64,000 bases of DNA from JAMXLO01 sp963812075 (lineage in GTDB: Bacteria > Pseudomonadota > Alphaproteobacteria > Acetobacterales > Acetobacteraceae): contig CAWETN010000008.1 in NCBI GenBank assembly GCA_963812075.1, positions 434,001 through 498,000 of the forward strand, written 5' to 3'. Shown here piece after piece: positions 1-7,824 of this stretch. Under the pieces are notes generated by a model that saw only the letters and a program-made list of their open reading frames with translations, was not told the DNA's origin and ran no database searches. The first letter of the stretch is position 1. Every line of letters begins with the position of its first letter. Both the position numbers and the translations under genes were made by a program.

Positions 1-1465
1 TGACCGAGAGATGCCCGAGCGACAGGTGCGACACCAGGCGCCAGAAGCCGCCTTCGCGCAGCGGCGGGCGCAGCGTCGGTGTTGCCGCGGTGACGGCATG
101 CAGCGCGGCGACGGCGGCGGCGCCCTCCACAAGGCGCAGGCGCGGATGGCCGCCGCCGAATGGCAGGTCGGTGGGCAGATCGCGGTTCACGCACAGCGCG
201 TCGATCGACAGCACGGCCTCGGACGGCCGGTCGGGGTCAAAGTCAGGATCGTGCGGCGCGATGAAGACTTCGGTTCCCGGCACGCCGGGCGCAGCGGCAC
301 GCCGGGTGATGTGGTAGAAGCCGCCGGGCACGCCGGCGTCCGGATCGCCCTCGGTAAGCCGATGGAACGGGCGCCATGGTCGGAACGAGCCGTCCGGCAA
401 GGTCTCGCGCACCCGCGCGACGCTCCAGATCTCCGCCGCCCGCGGGCGCCTGGCATCGGCCACCACGCGATATTCGATCTCCTGGTGGTTGAGCGCCATC
501 GGCTCGCAGCGCTGGCGAAACAGGTTGACCAGCGGCGTGCACCCGAGTGCCAGCGACTGCTTGCCGATCGTGCGCTCCAGTTCTGGCAGCGAGCGGTCCA
601 GGTAGACGAAGATCTCCAGCTGATTGCCCGCGGACGCCAGCGTCTTGCTGTCGATCCGCGTGACATCCAGGAACAGGAACTTTTCCGGGAACGCGAAGTA
701 TTCGGTCAGCAGCCGGAACCCGGCAAAGCCGCGTGCCGACCACGGCAGCAGCGCCTCGTCGGGCGAGAACCCGACCGGCTCGATGCTGCTTGAGGGCACG
801 ATGACCGGCGCCGGGTCGACAGCGCTGTCGGCGAAGGCGATCGACAGCGTGTGGCCGCACAGCAGTTCGTACAGCGCCAACGCCTGGTTGGTCGGCCCGC
901 GCAGGAAGAAGCGCAGGCGATCGACGCCGAGTTTGCTGAAGGTCACGTCGGGCACGGCGCATTTCAGCGTGATGCGCAGCACCCCCGTGGCGCCCGCCGC
1001 GGCCGGGTTGGCGGGAGCCACGATCGGCAGGCCAGAGAGCCGCACGTTCTCCACCTCGACCGGCCACAGAGTCACCGGCGATGTGGTGCGGTAGCGCAGT
1101 TCCTCGCCGCGCACCGGTTCGGTGTCGATGGCGATGCCGGCGGCGAGGCGCGACGGGTTCATCAGGTCCGGCTGGCAGTCGAACTGCGCCACCATGCAGG
1201 ACGGCACCGGCGCCAGGTAGTGCGGATAGAGCAGGTTGAGCAGCGCGTCGGTCAGTTCGGGAAATTCATCGTCCAGCCGGTGATGCACGCGCGCCGCCAG
1301 GAACGCCACACCCTCCAGCAAACGCGAGACGTGCGGGTCGTCCACCGCGTCGGCCGACAGGCGGAGCCGCCCGGCAATCTTCGGATGCGCATCGGCAAAC
1401 TCCGCCGCGAGGCGCTTGATCGCATCAAGTTCGCGCTCGTAGTAGGGGAGAAGGGTGTCAGACAT
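1..1465 (-). CDS. tssF: T6SS baseplate protein TssF (ImpG/VasA), partial
   Basis: TssF joins TssE, TssG and TssK in the T6SS baseplate, which docks the sheath on the membrane complex and surrounds the VgrG spike. The protein reads open from an ATG at 1465 to the window edge, giving 488 residues of a family usually near 600. It begins MSDTLLPYYERELDAIK, and an FPELTDALLNLLYPHYLAP stretch near residue 75 is typical of the family. No frame break was seen. It follows tssE in the leftward imp-type operon, and tssG would be expected just outside the window. Identity is clear from the N-terminal signature and the context. Confidence 0.93.
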   Translation of the reverse strand, partial: MSDTLLPYYERELDAIKRLAAEFADAHPKIAGRLRLSADAVDDPHVSRLLEGVAFLAARVHHRLDDEFPELTDALLNLLYPHYLAPVPSCMVAQFDCQPDLMNPSRLAAGIAIDTEPVRGEELRYRTTSPVTLWPVEVENVRLSGLPIVAPANPAAAGATGVLRITLKCAVPDVTFSKLGVDRLRFFLRGPTNQALALYELLCGHTLSIAFADSAVDPAPVIVPSSSIEPVGFSPDEALLPWSARGFAGFRLLTEYFAFPEKFLFLDVTRIDSKTLASAGNQLEIFVYLDRSLPELERTIGKQSLALGCTPLVNLFRQRCEPMALNHQEIEYRVVADARRPRAAEIWSVARVRETLPDGSFRPWRPFHRLTEGDPDAGVPGGFYHITRRAAAPGVPGTEVFIAPHDPDFDPDRPSEAVLSIDALCVNRDLPTDLPFGGGHPRLRLVEGAAAVAALHAVTAATPTLRPPLREGGFWRLVSHLSLGHLSV

Positions 1466-1518
1466 CACACATGACTTCGCGCCGCGCCTTCTCCGTCATG
1501 CCGCAGCCGGGCGCGGCT

Positions 1519-2031
1519 TCACTCCACATTACCCGGCCGTACCACGACGTCGTCAGTGACCGGGTTCACCAACGTGTCGAAGGTGACCGATTCGGGCGCC
1601 GGCTCGGCATGCATCACCGCCTCGATGCGCAGGCGCAGCGTGGTGTCCAGCCGGTCCTGCGCCTCGATCAGCTGCACGCGCACCGACAGGAAGCGCGGTT
1701 CGAACCGGCGGATCGTCGCCTCGATCTCCAGCCGCAGTTCCTCGCGGCGGCGCGCATCGCTGAACGCACCCGAGGCGAAATCCGGGATACCGTAGCCGAT
1801 CGGCGACGTCGCGAGCTGCGTCATGTGGGCGGGCCACGATCGCCAGCGGCGCCTGGCGTTCAGCAGCGCCTCGAGATCGCGCCGCACCGAGTTGCGCAGC
1901 CCCACCAGCGAATCGGCGGCGGAGAGTGCCGGATCGCGCTGCTGATCGGGCGCGTCGTCGATCAGCCGGTCGAGCAGCGGCGACTGGACTCGCGCAGCGT
2001 GCCGGTTGGCGGGGCCGGCGCGGCCGCTCAC
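1519..2031 (-). CDS. tssE: T6SS baseplate protein TssE (gp25-like, ImpF)
   Basis: TssE is the gp25/lysozyme-like baseplate wedge protein that nucleates sheath assembly. The 170 residues carry the family's conserved core: SLVGLRNSVRRDLEALLNAR, then a YGIPDF motif, then IRRFEPRFLSVRVQLIE. The start is a GTG whose bases overlap the TGA stop of tagJ (GTGA), so the two genes are translationally coupled. The spacing to tssF is 53 bases. Length and motif order match full-length family members, and the frame is intact. Confidence 0.93.
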   Translation of the reverse strand: MSGRAGPANRHAARVQSPLLDRLIDDAPDQQRDPALSAADSLVGLRNSVRRDLEALLNARRRWRSWPAHMTQLATSPIGYGIPDFASGAFSDARRREELRLEIEATIRRFEPRFLSVRVQLIEAQDRLDTTLRLRIEAVMHAEPAPESVTFDTLVNPVTDDVVVRPGNVE

Positions 2032-2834
2032 GCCACGTCGAACCGGAAGGCGCCGAGTTCCATCATCGGCACCGCGTCCTCGCCGACGATGAACATGCGC
2101 TGGCCAAGGCCGCGCACCGGTCCGCCCTCCGTCTCGCGCCAGTCCGTCTCGCGGCCCAGGCGCAGCGCGTCGGCGAGGGGTTCATCGACCGCGTACACTG
2201 CGGGCAGGTAGACCTCGCCGTCGGGACCCTCGGCCACCGACATCGAGGCGCGCCGCCACAGCAGGTCGCGCGGGCGCTTCGGCGCATGGAATTCCAGCAC
2301 CTGCACGCGTTCGGCGGGAATCCAGAAATACTTGCCGGTGGTGGTCAGCACCTCGAAGCTGCCGGCCAACAGATCGTCGGCGTCACGCATGTCGTCGAAC
2401 GCCGCATCGCCATGCTTGCCGGGCGTGTGCGGCCGCGCCGCCTCGGCCGCCTGCGCCTGGCGCAACGCCTCCGCCAGGTCGCCGGCGCGGAACGCCACCA
2501 AGGCGGCGAGCTGCAGACGCTGCGTCTCGGTCGGGTCGGTCAGGAACTCTGGCACCCGCCCGTCGCGGAACAGCTGGCGCCGCGCCATGTCGGCGCGGAT
2601 CAGCTGGCGGAACTCGGCCACCACCAGCGCGGTCGAGGGATCGATGGCCGAGGCGGCGTCCAGCACCACGTCGGCGCGCTCCAGGTTGCCGGCGAAGGCC
2701 AGCAGCTCGCCCAGCAGCACGCGCGCGCTGAGATCGGTCGGCGCCTTGCGCAGCGCCGCCTGCGCCGCGGCGATCGCGTCGTCGAGCCTGCCCGCATGGA
2801 ACAGGGACGCAGCCGTCTGGTCAGTGCCGCTCAT
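2028..2834 (-). CDS. tagJ: T6SS accessory protein TagJ (ImpE)
   Basis: TagJ/ImpE proteins bind the N-terminus of the sheath subunit TssB in some T6SS and are thought to modulate ClpV-mediated sheath recycling. The 268-residue protein has an N-terminal TPR-like helical half (residues about 1-130: FHAGRLDDAIAAAQAALRKAP, then LGELLAFAGNLERADVVLDA) and the conserved C-terminal ImpE half (residues about 150-268: FEVLTTTGKYFWIPAERVQ and PRDLLWRRASMSVAEGPDGE). The ATG at 2834 lies 27 bases after the tssC2 stop. Its place between the second tssC and tssE matches the rhizobial imp order impD-impE-impF. Confidence 0.9.
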   Translation of the reverse strand: MSGTDQTAASLFHAGRLDDAIAAAQAALRKAPTDLSARVLLGELLAFAGNLERADVVLDAASAIDPSTALVVAEFRQLIRADMARRQLFRDGRVPEFLTDPTETQRLQLAALVAFRAGDLAEALRQAQAAEAARPHTPGKHGDAAFDDMRDADDLLAGSFEVLTTTGKYFWIPAERVQVLEFHAPKRPRDLLWRRASMSVAEGPDGEVYLPAVYAVDEPLADALRLGRETDWRETEGGPVRGLGQRMFIVGEDAVPMMELGAFRFDVA

Positions 2835-2861
2835 GAACCCCCCACAGGTGCCGCATCGCGC

Positions 2862-4416
2862 TCATCGACCGGTCAGATCGGTGACGAGTTGGAAGGCGGC
2901 GGATATGTCGTCGAGCTGATAGTGCGGCTGCAGGTGCACCGTGCAGCCGAAGCTCCCCGGCCGCCCCGGGAGCTCGCTGACCGTGACCTTGCCGCCGACC
3001 AGCGGGAACCGCGCCCGGGTCTCGCCCGCGGCCGACAGGTTGCCGTTGACGTATTGCGTGAGCCACGCCTGCAGCGACCGCTCCATCTCGCTCGCGGTCT
3101 TGAACGAGCCGACCATGCGGCGCCCGCGCATCTTCAGATGGTGCGCGAAGCGCGAGGCGCACAGGATGGCGTTGATCTGCGTCGACAGCCGGGCGTTGGC
3201 CTCCGCCGCGTTGGCGTTCGGTCCCTGGTAGCGCTGCGGCACCTGCAGGCTGCGCACCGCGCCGAACACCAGCTCCTCGCTGAACGGCACCGACGACACC
3301 GGCATCAGCCCGGCGTCCAGCAGCGCGTGCTCCTGCTGCTCGGTGAGCACGAGCTCTACCGGATCGCGCACCCAGACATGGTCGGGATCGGTGCTGAACG
3401 GCTCCAGCGGCAGGTCGGTCACCAGGCCGCCGCCGACGCGGTCGGTCTCGACGCCGCGCACATCGGCCGGCCAGCCGAAGTTGGCGAAAGCGCGGGCGAC
3501 CACCGAGGCGAACGCGAAGCTGGCGTTCATCCAGACGCGCTCGTTGTTGGTCGGCGCGTACTCGCGATAACGGAAGCCGTCTTCGCGCGTGCCATCATCC
3601 CGCCAGGGTGCGCGCGCGAGCACGCGCGGCAGCGCGACGCCGACGAAGCGCATATCGGCGCGCGCCAGCGAGGCTGCGCCAGCGAGCGTGGTCAGCGTTG
3701 CGCAGCGGGGCGGTGATATCGGCCGAGGCAGCAAGATCGGCGAAGCGGTCCGCCTCGAGCAGCGCCGGCGAGGCGCCGATCATGACGGGCGAGAACGCCG
3801 CCGCGGCGACGCCCGACAGCGCCGCGAGCGCGCTCACGTCGTCGGTGCGGAATTCCGCGCTCGGGCGATGGCGCACGTCATGGTCCACCACCAGCAGCCC
3901 GTACGGCTCGCCGCCGGGCATACCGAACTCTTCCTCGTAGACCTTGCGGAACAGCTGGCTCTGATCGAACTCGATGGCGCGGTCGAGGTCGCGGCAGATC
4001 TCCGGCCAGCTGACGTTCAGCATCTTGATCTTCAGCCGGTTCGACAGCTCGACGCCATCCATCAGCCAGGCGACACCGCGCCAGGTGGCCTCCAGCCGGC
4101 GCAGGCGCGCATGGTGCAGGATTGCATCCACCTGCTCGGACAGCATCGCGTCGATGGCGGCGATGTCGCGATCGAGCGCGTCGCGCAGCGCCTGGTGATC
4201 GGCAAGCAGCCGGGCACCGCGCGCGGGACCGAACCAGTGATCGATCGCCTCGCGCGACGGCGCGCCGAGAAAGTCGCGGACCGCATCGGCCAGGGCCGGG
4301 TCGCGGTTGCCGGCGAAGCGCCCGGTCAGCATCGCATCGCGCACCGCAGGCGCGGCGATCGTCTCGACAGGCGCCTCGACGGCGGGCAGGTCCACGGCGA
4401 GGTTTACGTCGTCCAC
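2862..4416 (-). CDS. Second TssC-like sheath protein (ImpD), one frameshift
   Basis: This is a paralogue of TssC (EvpB family), equivalent to ImpD of the rhizobial imp cluster. It keeps the family landmarks: RLEATWRGVAWLMDGVE, LDRAIEFDQSQLFRKVYEEE, GMPGGEPYGLLVVDHDV and, after the break, NNERVWMNASFAFASVVARA and SRFAHHLKMRGRRMVGSFK. The start is a GTG at 4416, 31 bases after the tssC stop. The frame shifts near 3665, where dropping one base joins the halves into a protein of about 517 residues. Its partner and exact role in the sheath are not established; it may replace or modify TssC at the baseplate end of the sheath (inference). Confidence 0.85.
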
Positions 4417-4447
4417 CGCGCTGCCCGCCTGTCGCTGCCTGCGGCGA

Positions 4448-5947
4448 TCAGCCCGTCGCGGCCGGGATGCGCGCCACCATCCGCAGACTGGTGGTCAGCT
4501 CTTCCATCTGCAGCCACGGACGCAGATAGGCGATCGCGTTGTACGAGCCGGGCTTGCCGGGGATCTCCTTCACCTCGACCTTCGCCTCGCGCAGCGGGAA
4601 GCGGGCCTTCATCTCCTGGCCCGGCGTTCTCGTTGCCGTTGACGTAGTTCATGATCCAGCGGTTCAGCCAGCGCTCGCAGTCGCCCGCCTCCATGAAGCA
4701 GCCGATCTTGTCGCGCGCCATCACCTTCAGGTAGTGCGCGAACCGGCTGGACGCCATGATGTAGGGCAGGCGAGCGGAGATCGCCGCGTTGGCCGTCGCC
4801 TCCGGGCGGTCGTACTTCTTCGGCTTCTGCGTCGTCTGCGCGCCGAAGAACACCGAGTAGTCGGTGTTCTTGTAATGGCAGAGCGGCAGGAAGCCGAGGT
4901 TGGACAGCTCGAACTCGCGGCGGTCGGTGATGGCGATCTCGGTCGGGCACTTGACGTCGATGTCGCCGTCGTCCGAGGTGAAGACGTGGTACGGCAGGTC
5001 TTCGACCTTGCCGCCGCCCTCGGCGCCGCGGATCGCCGTGCAGAAGCCGTACTGCGCGAACGCGTCGGTCAGCGCGTGCACCCAGCACGTAGGCGGCGTT
5101 CATCCAGCAGTACTCGCCGTGCTGCATCGGCTTCGCCGCACCGGCCTCGTCGTACGGCGCTTCCTCGTAGGCGAACTCGTCGATCGGCTTGGTCTCCGCG
5201 CCGTACGGCAGGCGCGCCAGCATACGCGGCATCGCCAGGGTGACGAAGCGCGAATCCTCGCTGTCGCGGTAGCTGCGCCACTTGGTGTATTCGCTGCGTC
5301 TCGAAGATCTTCTCCAGGTCGCGCGGCTTGGCGAGTTCCGGTCCAGCTGTCGAAGCCGAACATGCCGGCGCCGGCGGCCGAGATGAACGGGCAGAACGCC
5401 GCCGCCGCCACGTTCGACATCAGCCGCAGCAGCTCGATGTCCTCGGGATGGTTGGTCAACTCGTAGTCGCCGATCAGCGCGCCGTACGGCTCGCCGCCGG
5501 GCGTGCCGAACTCGTTCTCGTAGATCTTCTTGAACAGCTGGCTCTGGTCGAACTCGACCGCCCGCTGCAGATCGCGCGTACAGCTCACGCTTCGGCACGT
5601 TCAGCACCCGGAGCTTCAGGCTGGTGCTGGTCTCGCTGTTCATGACCAGGTAGTGCAGTCCGCGCCACGAGCCTTCCAGCTGCTGGAACTTCGGGTGGTG
5701 CATGATCGCGTTGAGCTGCTTCGGACAGCTTCTGGTCGATCGCCGCGATCGCGCGGTCGATGGTGCGCGTGACGTTCTTGTCGAAGATGACGGTGCCGGC
5801 GAGCGCCTGCTCGACCAGGTTCTTCACCAGATCCTGCGCCTGGTCGGGTGCGGTCTGCCTGGTGGCGGCGACGACCTGATCGAGGAAGGATACGCTCTCC
5901 GTCGTCTCGGTCGCGGCGGCCGCCGCCGCGGTCTGCGCTTCTGACAT
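4448..5947 (-). CDS. tssC: T6SS sheath large subunit TssC (ImpC), about six frameshifts
   Basis: TssC and TssB form the contractile sheath that propels the Hcp tube. Translating across frames gives a continuous protein of about 498 residues: TESVSFLDQVVAATRQ, IDQKLSE, LEGSWRGLHYLVMNS, LQRAVEFDQSQLFKKIYENE, TPGGEPYGALIGDYELTNH, SEYTKWRSYRDSEDSRFVTL, EYCWMNAAYVLGAR, and SRFAHYLKVMARDKIGCFME, ending near KPGSYNAIAYLRPWLQMEEL. Breaks lie near 5718, 5588, 5337, 5300, 5070 and 4618, and each is repaired by removing one base. Conserved residues are intact throughout, so assembly error is likelier than decay. It is preceded by tssB with a three-base gap and followed by a TssC paralogue. Confidence 0.9.
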
Positions 5948-5950
5948 CGA

Positions 5951-6460
5951 TCAACCCTCCTTCTTATCCAGGCCCAACTGGCTGGACAGGGATTTCAGTT
6001 CGGTCTCGTTCTTCAGCACCTGCTCGAGCAGGCCTTCCAGCTCCTCGGAGCGGTCCACCTTGCTCATGAGGTCGCGCAGCTTGTCGCGCGTCTCGAGCAG
6101 CGCGCGCAGCGCCGGCACCTGCTGCGCCACGCGCGCGGGCTCGAAATCCTCGATCGCGTTGAACTTGAGGTCGACCGACATCTCGCCGCCGTCCTCGGAC
6201 AGCTTGTTGTCGACGCGCATCTTCAGGCCCGGCGTCATCCCGGCCATCACGTCGTTGAAGTTGTCGCGGTCGATCTGGATGAACTTGCGATCCGCCAGCG
6301 GGCGGAGCGGCTGCGTCGGGTCGCCGGAGAAGTCGCCCATGATCCCGACGACGAACGGAAGTTCGCGCAGCACCTCGGCGCCTTCCGTTTCCACCTCGTA
6401 GGTGATGTGAACACGCGGCTTACGGACGCGATTCAGCTTGTCGTGGATACTGGCACTCAT
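5951..6460 (-). CDS. tssB: T6SS sheath small subunit TssB (ImpB)
   Basis: TssB pairs with TssC in the contractile sheath, and its exposed N-terminal region is a ClpV/TagJ binding site in studied systems. The 169 residues are textbook TssB: SIHDKLNRVRKPRVHITYEV, LPFVVGIMGDFSGDP, LADRKFIQIDRDNFNDVM and a C-terminal ELKSLSSQLGL. I chose the ATG at 6460, not the in-frame ATG 15 codons upstream, because homology begins there and a purine-rich GGGGAAGCGAG precedes it. A sigma70-like promoter about 85 bases upstream makes this the first gene of the tssBC-tssC2-tagJ-tssE-tssF operon. Confidence 0.95.
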   Translation of the reverse strand: MSASIHDKLNRVRKPRVHITYEVETEGAEVLRELPFVVGIMGDFSGDPTQPLRPLADRKFIQIDRDNFNDVMAGMTPGLKMRVDNKLSEDGGEMSVDLKFNAIEDFEPARVAQQVPALRALLETRDKLRDLMSKVDRSEELEGLLEQVLKNETELKSLSSQLGLDKKEG

Positions 6461-6543
6461 GATCTCGCTTCCCCATTCCAGGTGAGTGGCACGGGCCGAC
6501 GGCACTCATCGGCACCTTCTCAGCACGCCAGCCGGCTGCCTAA

Positions 6544-6572
6544 AGATTAGACACCGGCATGACTACGGTCAA
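6544..6572 (-). promoter_or_regulatory. Sigma70-type promoter for the tssB operon
   Basis: On the minus strand a TTGACC hexamer (6572-6567) is followed by a 17-base spacer and TAATCT (6549-6544). This is close to the TTGACA-N17-TATAAT consensus and sits in a small AT-richer patch in otherwise GC-rich DNA. Transcription would begin near 6537 and leave a leader of about 75 bases before tssB. Confidence 0.55.
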
Positions 6573-6630
6573 TAAAACCCTTTGTCTGTGAGGCCGTTCA
6601 CAGGTGTTTTCGCATCGGTTCGTGGCATGG

Positions 6631-7734
6631 TCAGGCCTGCGGTGGTGGCGGGCGGATGCCCAGCATGGTCAGGATGCCGTTGCGCGCGTTCACGTCGGCG
6701 ACGACCTCCTGTAGCAGTTCCGGCCAGCTCAGGCGTCCGCGCCGCACCGCTTCGTCCAACGTGTAGGAAATCGGCGAATGCGGCTCGGTACGGCGGAAGA
6801 AATCGGCGATCTCGCCCAGCACGCGAAGCGCGTCCTCGCGCGTGTTCAGCCGTCCGGGCTGTGGGGCCGCCACCGCGGCTCCCGCGGCCACAGGGTCATC
6901 GGCGCTCGCCACGTCCCCTCCCTCCGGCTCGGCCGGCGGCGCACCGGCGGCGGCCACCGCCTCGGCCGGCGCATAGCGTTTGGCAATATCGACGATGGCC
7001 GACAGCAGGTCGCGCACCGCGGTGGTGGACGGCCCATCGGCGCCCGCCTTCGCGTCCATCGCGTTCGCCATCGACTGCCAGGCCTCGCGCGCCGCCCAGG
7101 CGTCCGTCAGCACGGTGGCGAATGTCGCCTTGTCGAGCACCGCCTCTTTCTCCAGCGCCTCGAAGGCGGCGCGGCGATCGTTGCTGGTGGTGCTTACCTT
7201 CTCGGCCTGCTGATACTGATAGAGTGCAACCGGGGTGTCGTCCGCGCGGCGCCGGAACAGGGTCAGCATATACAATGGTTGCATCAGCGAGCCGGGACCG
7301 TCGCGACCATTGAGCCCGGTTACCGGCGAGACGCGCGTCTCCATACCCTCTTCGTCGGGCAGCGGAAACAGACCGTCCCAGTAACGTTCCGCCAGCCCGC
7401 CCATCACCTCTGCACCGGCGGCGAGCCCGGCAAGGCCGTGGCTGCGCACCAGCGCCTCGGTGAGCCACGCGGCGACCTCGAGGTCCTTGGTGTTCTCCGC
7501 CAGCGTCTTCAGCGCGATCTCGCGCACGCTGCGCCACAGCGGCGTGGGGTCGCGCGCATCTGCTTCGCCCTTGTCCTGCGCCCGCTCCGCGTCGCGCGCT
7601 TCGGAGCGTGCGTCGCGCAGCCGGTTGTACGGCGATGCGGCGGAAAAGTCCTCGCGGATGTCGACGCCCTGCGGCGCGTCACCGGGGATCGGCGCCAGCA
7701 GAGCCTCGATATCGAGACCTTCCGGCAGTGCCAT
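6631..7734 (-). CDS. tssA: T6SS cap/baseplate assembly protein TssA (ImpA)
   Basis: TssA coordinates tube and sheath polymerisation and links the baseplate with the distal end of the growing sheath. The 367-residue protein has the ImpA_N domain (residues about 7-150: LLAPIPGDAPQGVDIREDFS, then WRSVREIALKTLAENTKDLE and the EVMGGLAERYWDGLFPLPDE motif). A proline/alanine-rich linker follows, then the short C-terminal segment with EPHSPISYTLDEAVRRGRLS. The C-terminal extension is short, as in TssA classes lacking the large dodecamer-forming domain. The ATG at 7734 diverges from clpV across 90 bases. Confidence 0.92.
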   Translation of the reverse strand: MALPEGLDIEALLAPIPGDAPQGVDIREDFSAASPYNRLRDARSEARDAERAQDKGEADARDPTPLWRSVREIALKTLAENTKDLEVAAWLTEALVRSHGLAGLAAGAEVMGGLAERYWDGLFPLPDEEGMETRVSPVTGLNGRDGPGSLMQPLYMLTLFRRRADDTPVALYQYQQAEKVSTTSNDRRAAFEALEKEAVLDKATFATVLTDAWAAREAWQSMANAMDAKAGADGPSTTAVRDLLSAIVDIAKRYAPAEAVAAAGAPPAEPEGGDVASADDPVAAGAAVAAPQPGRLNTREDALRVLGEIADFFRRTEPHSPISYTLDEAVRRGRLSWPELLQEVVADVNARNGILTMLGIRPPPPQA

Positions 7735-7803
7735 TCACGCGCCTCGCATTTGCTGGACAACGGTTTCGCGTAACACATACTCTCGAACAGGGAAAAGGGG
7801 GAC

Positions 7804-7819
7804 TTTCCCCCGGGGGAAA
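7804..7819. promoter_or_regulatory. Perfect 16-base palindrome containing the clpV ribosome-binding site
   Basis: TTTCCCCCGGGGGAAA reads identically on both strands and lies in the tssA-clpV divergent spacer, five bases before the clpV ATG. The right half supplies the clpV Shine-Dalgarno (GGGGGAAA). The upstream GGGGG at 7797-7801 can pair with CCCCC at 7807-7811 across a five-base loop, which would free the Shine-Dalgarno. The palindrome itself can form a six-base-pair hairpin that hides it. A protein-binding operator is equally possible. Function is inference. Confidence 0.45.
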
Positions 7820-7824
7820 TCGGC

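Noticed and set aside
1926..3716. 596-codon plus-strand open frame over tssE, tagJ and tssC2
   Set aside because: Antisense shadow with Arg/Gln/Ala bias and no recognisable domain.
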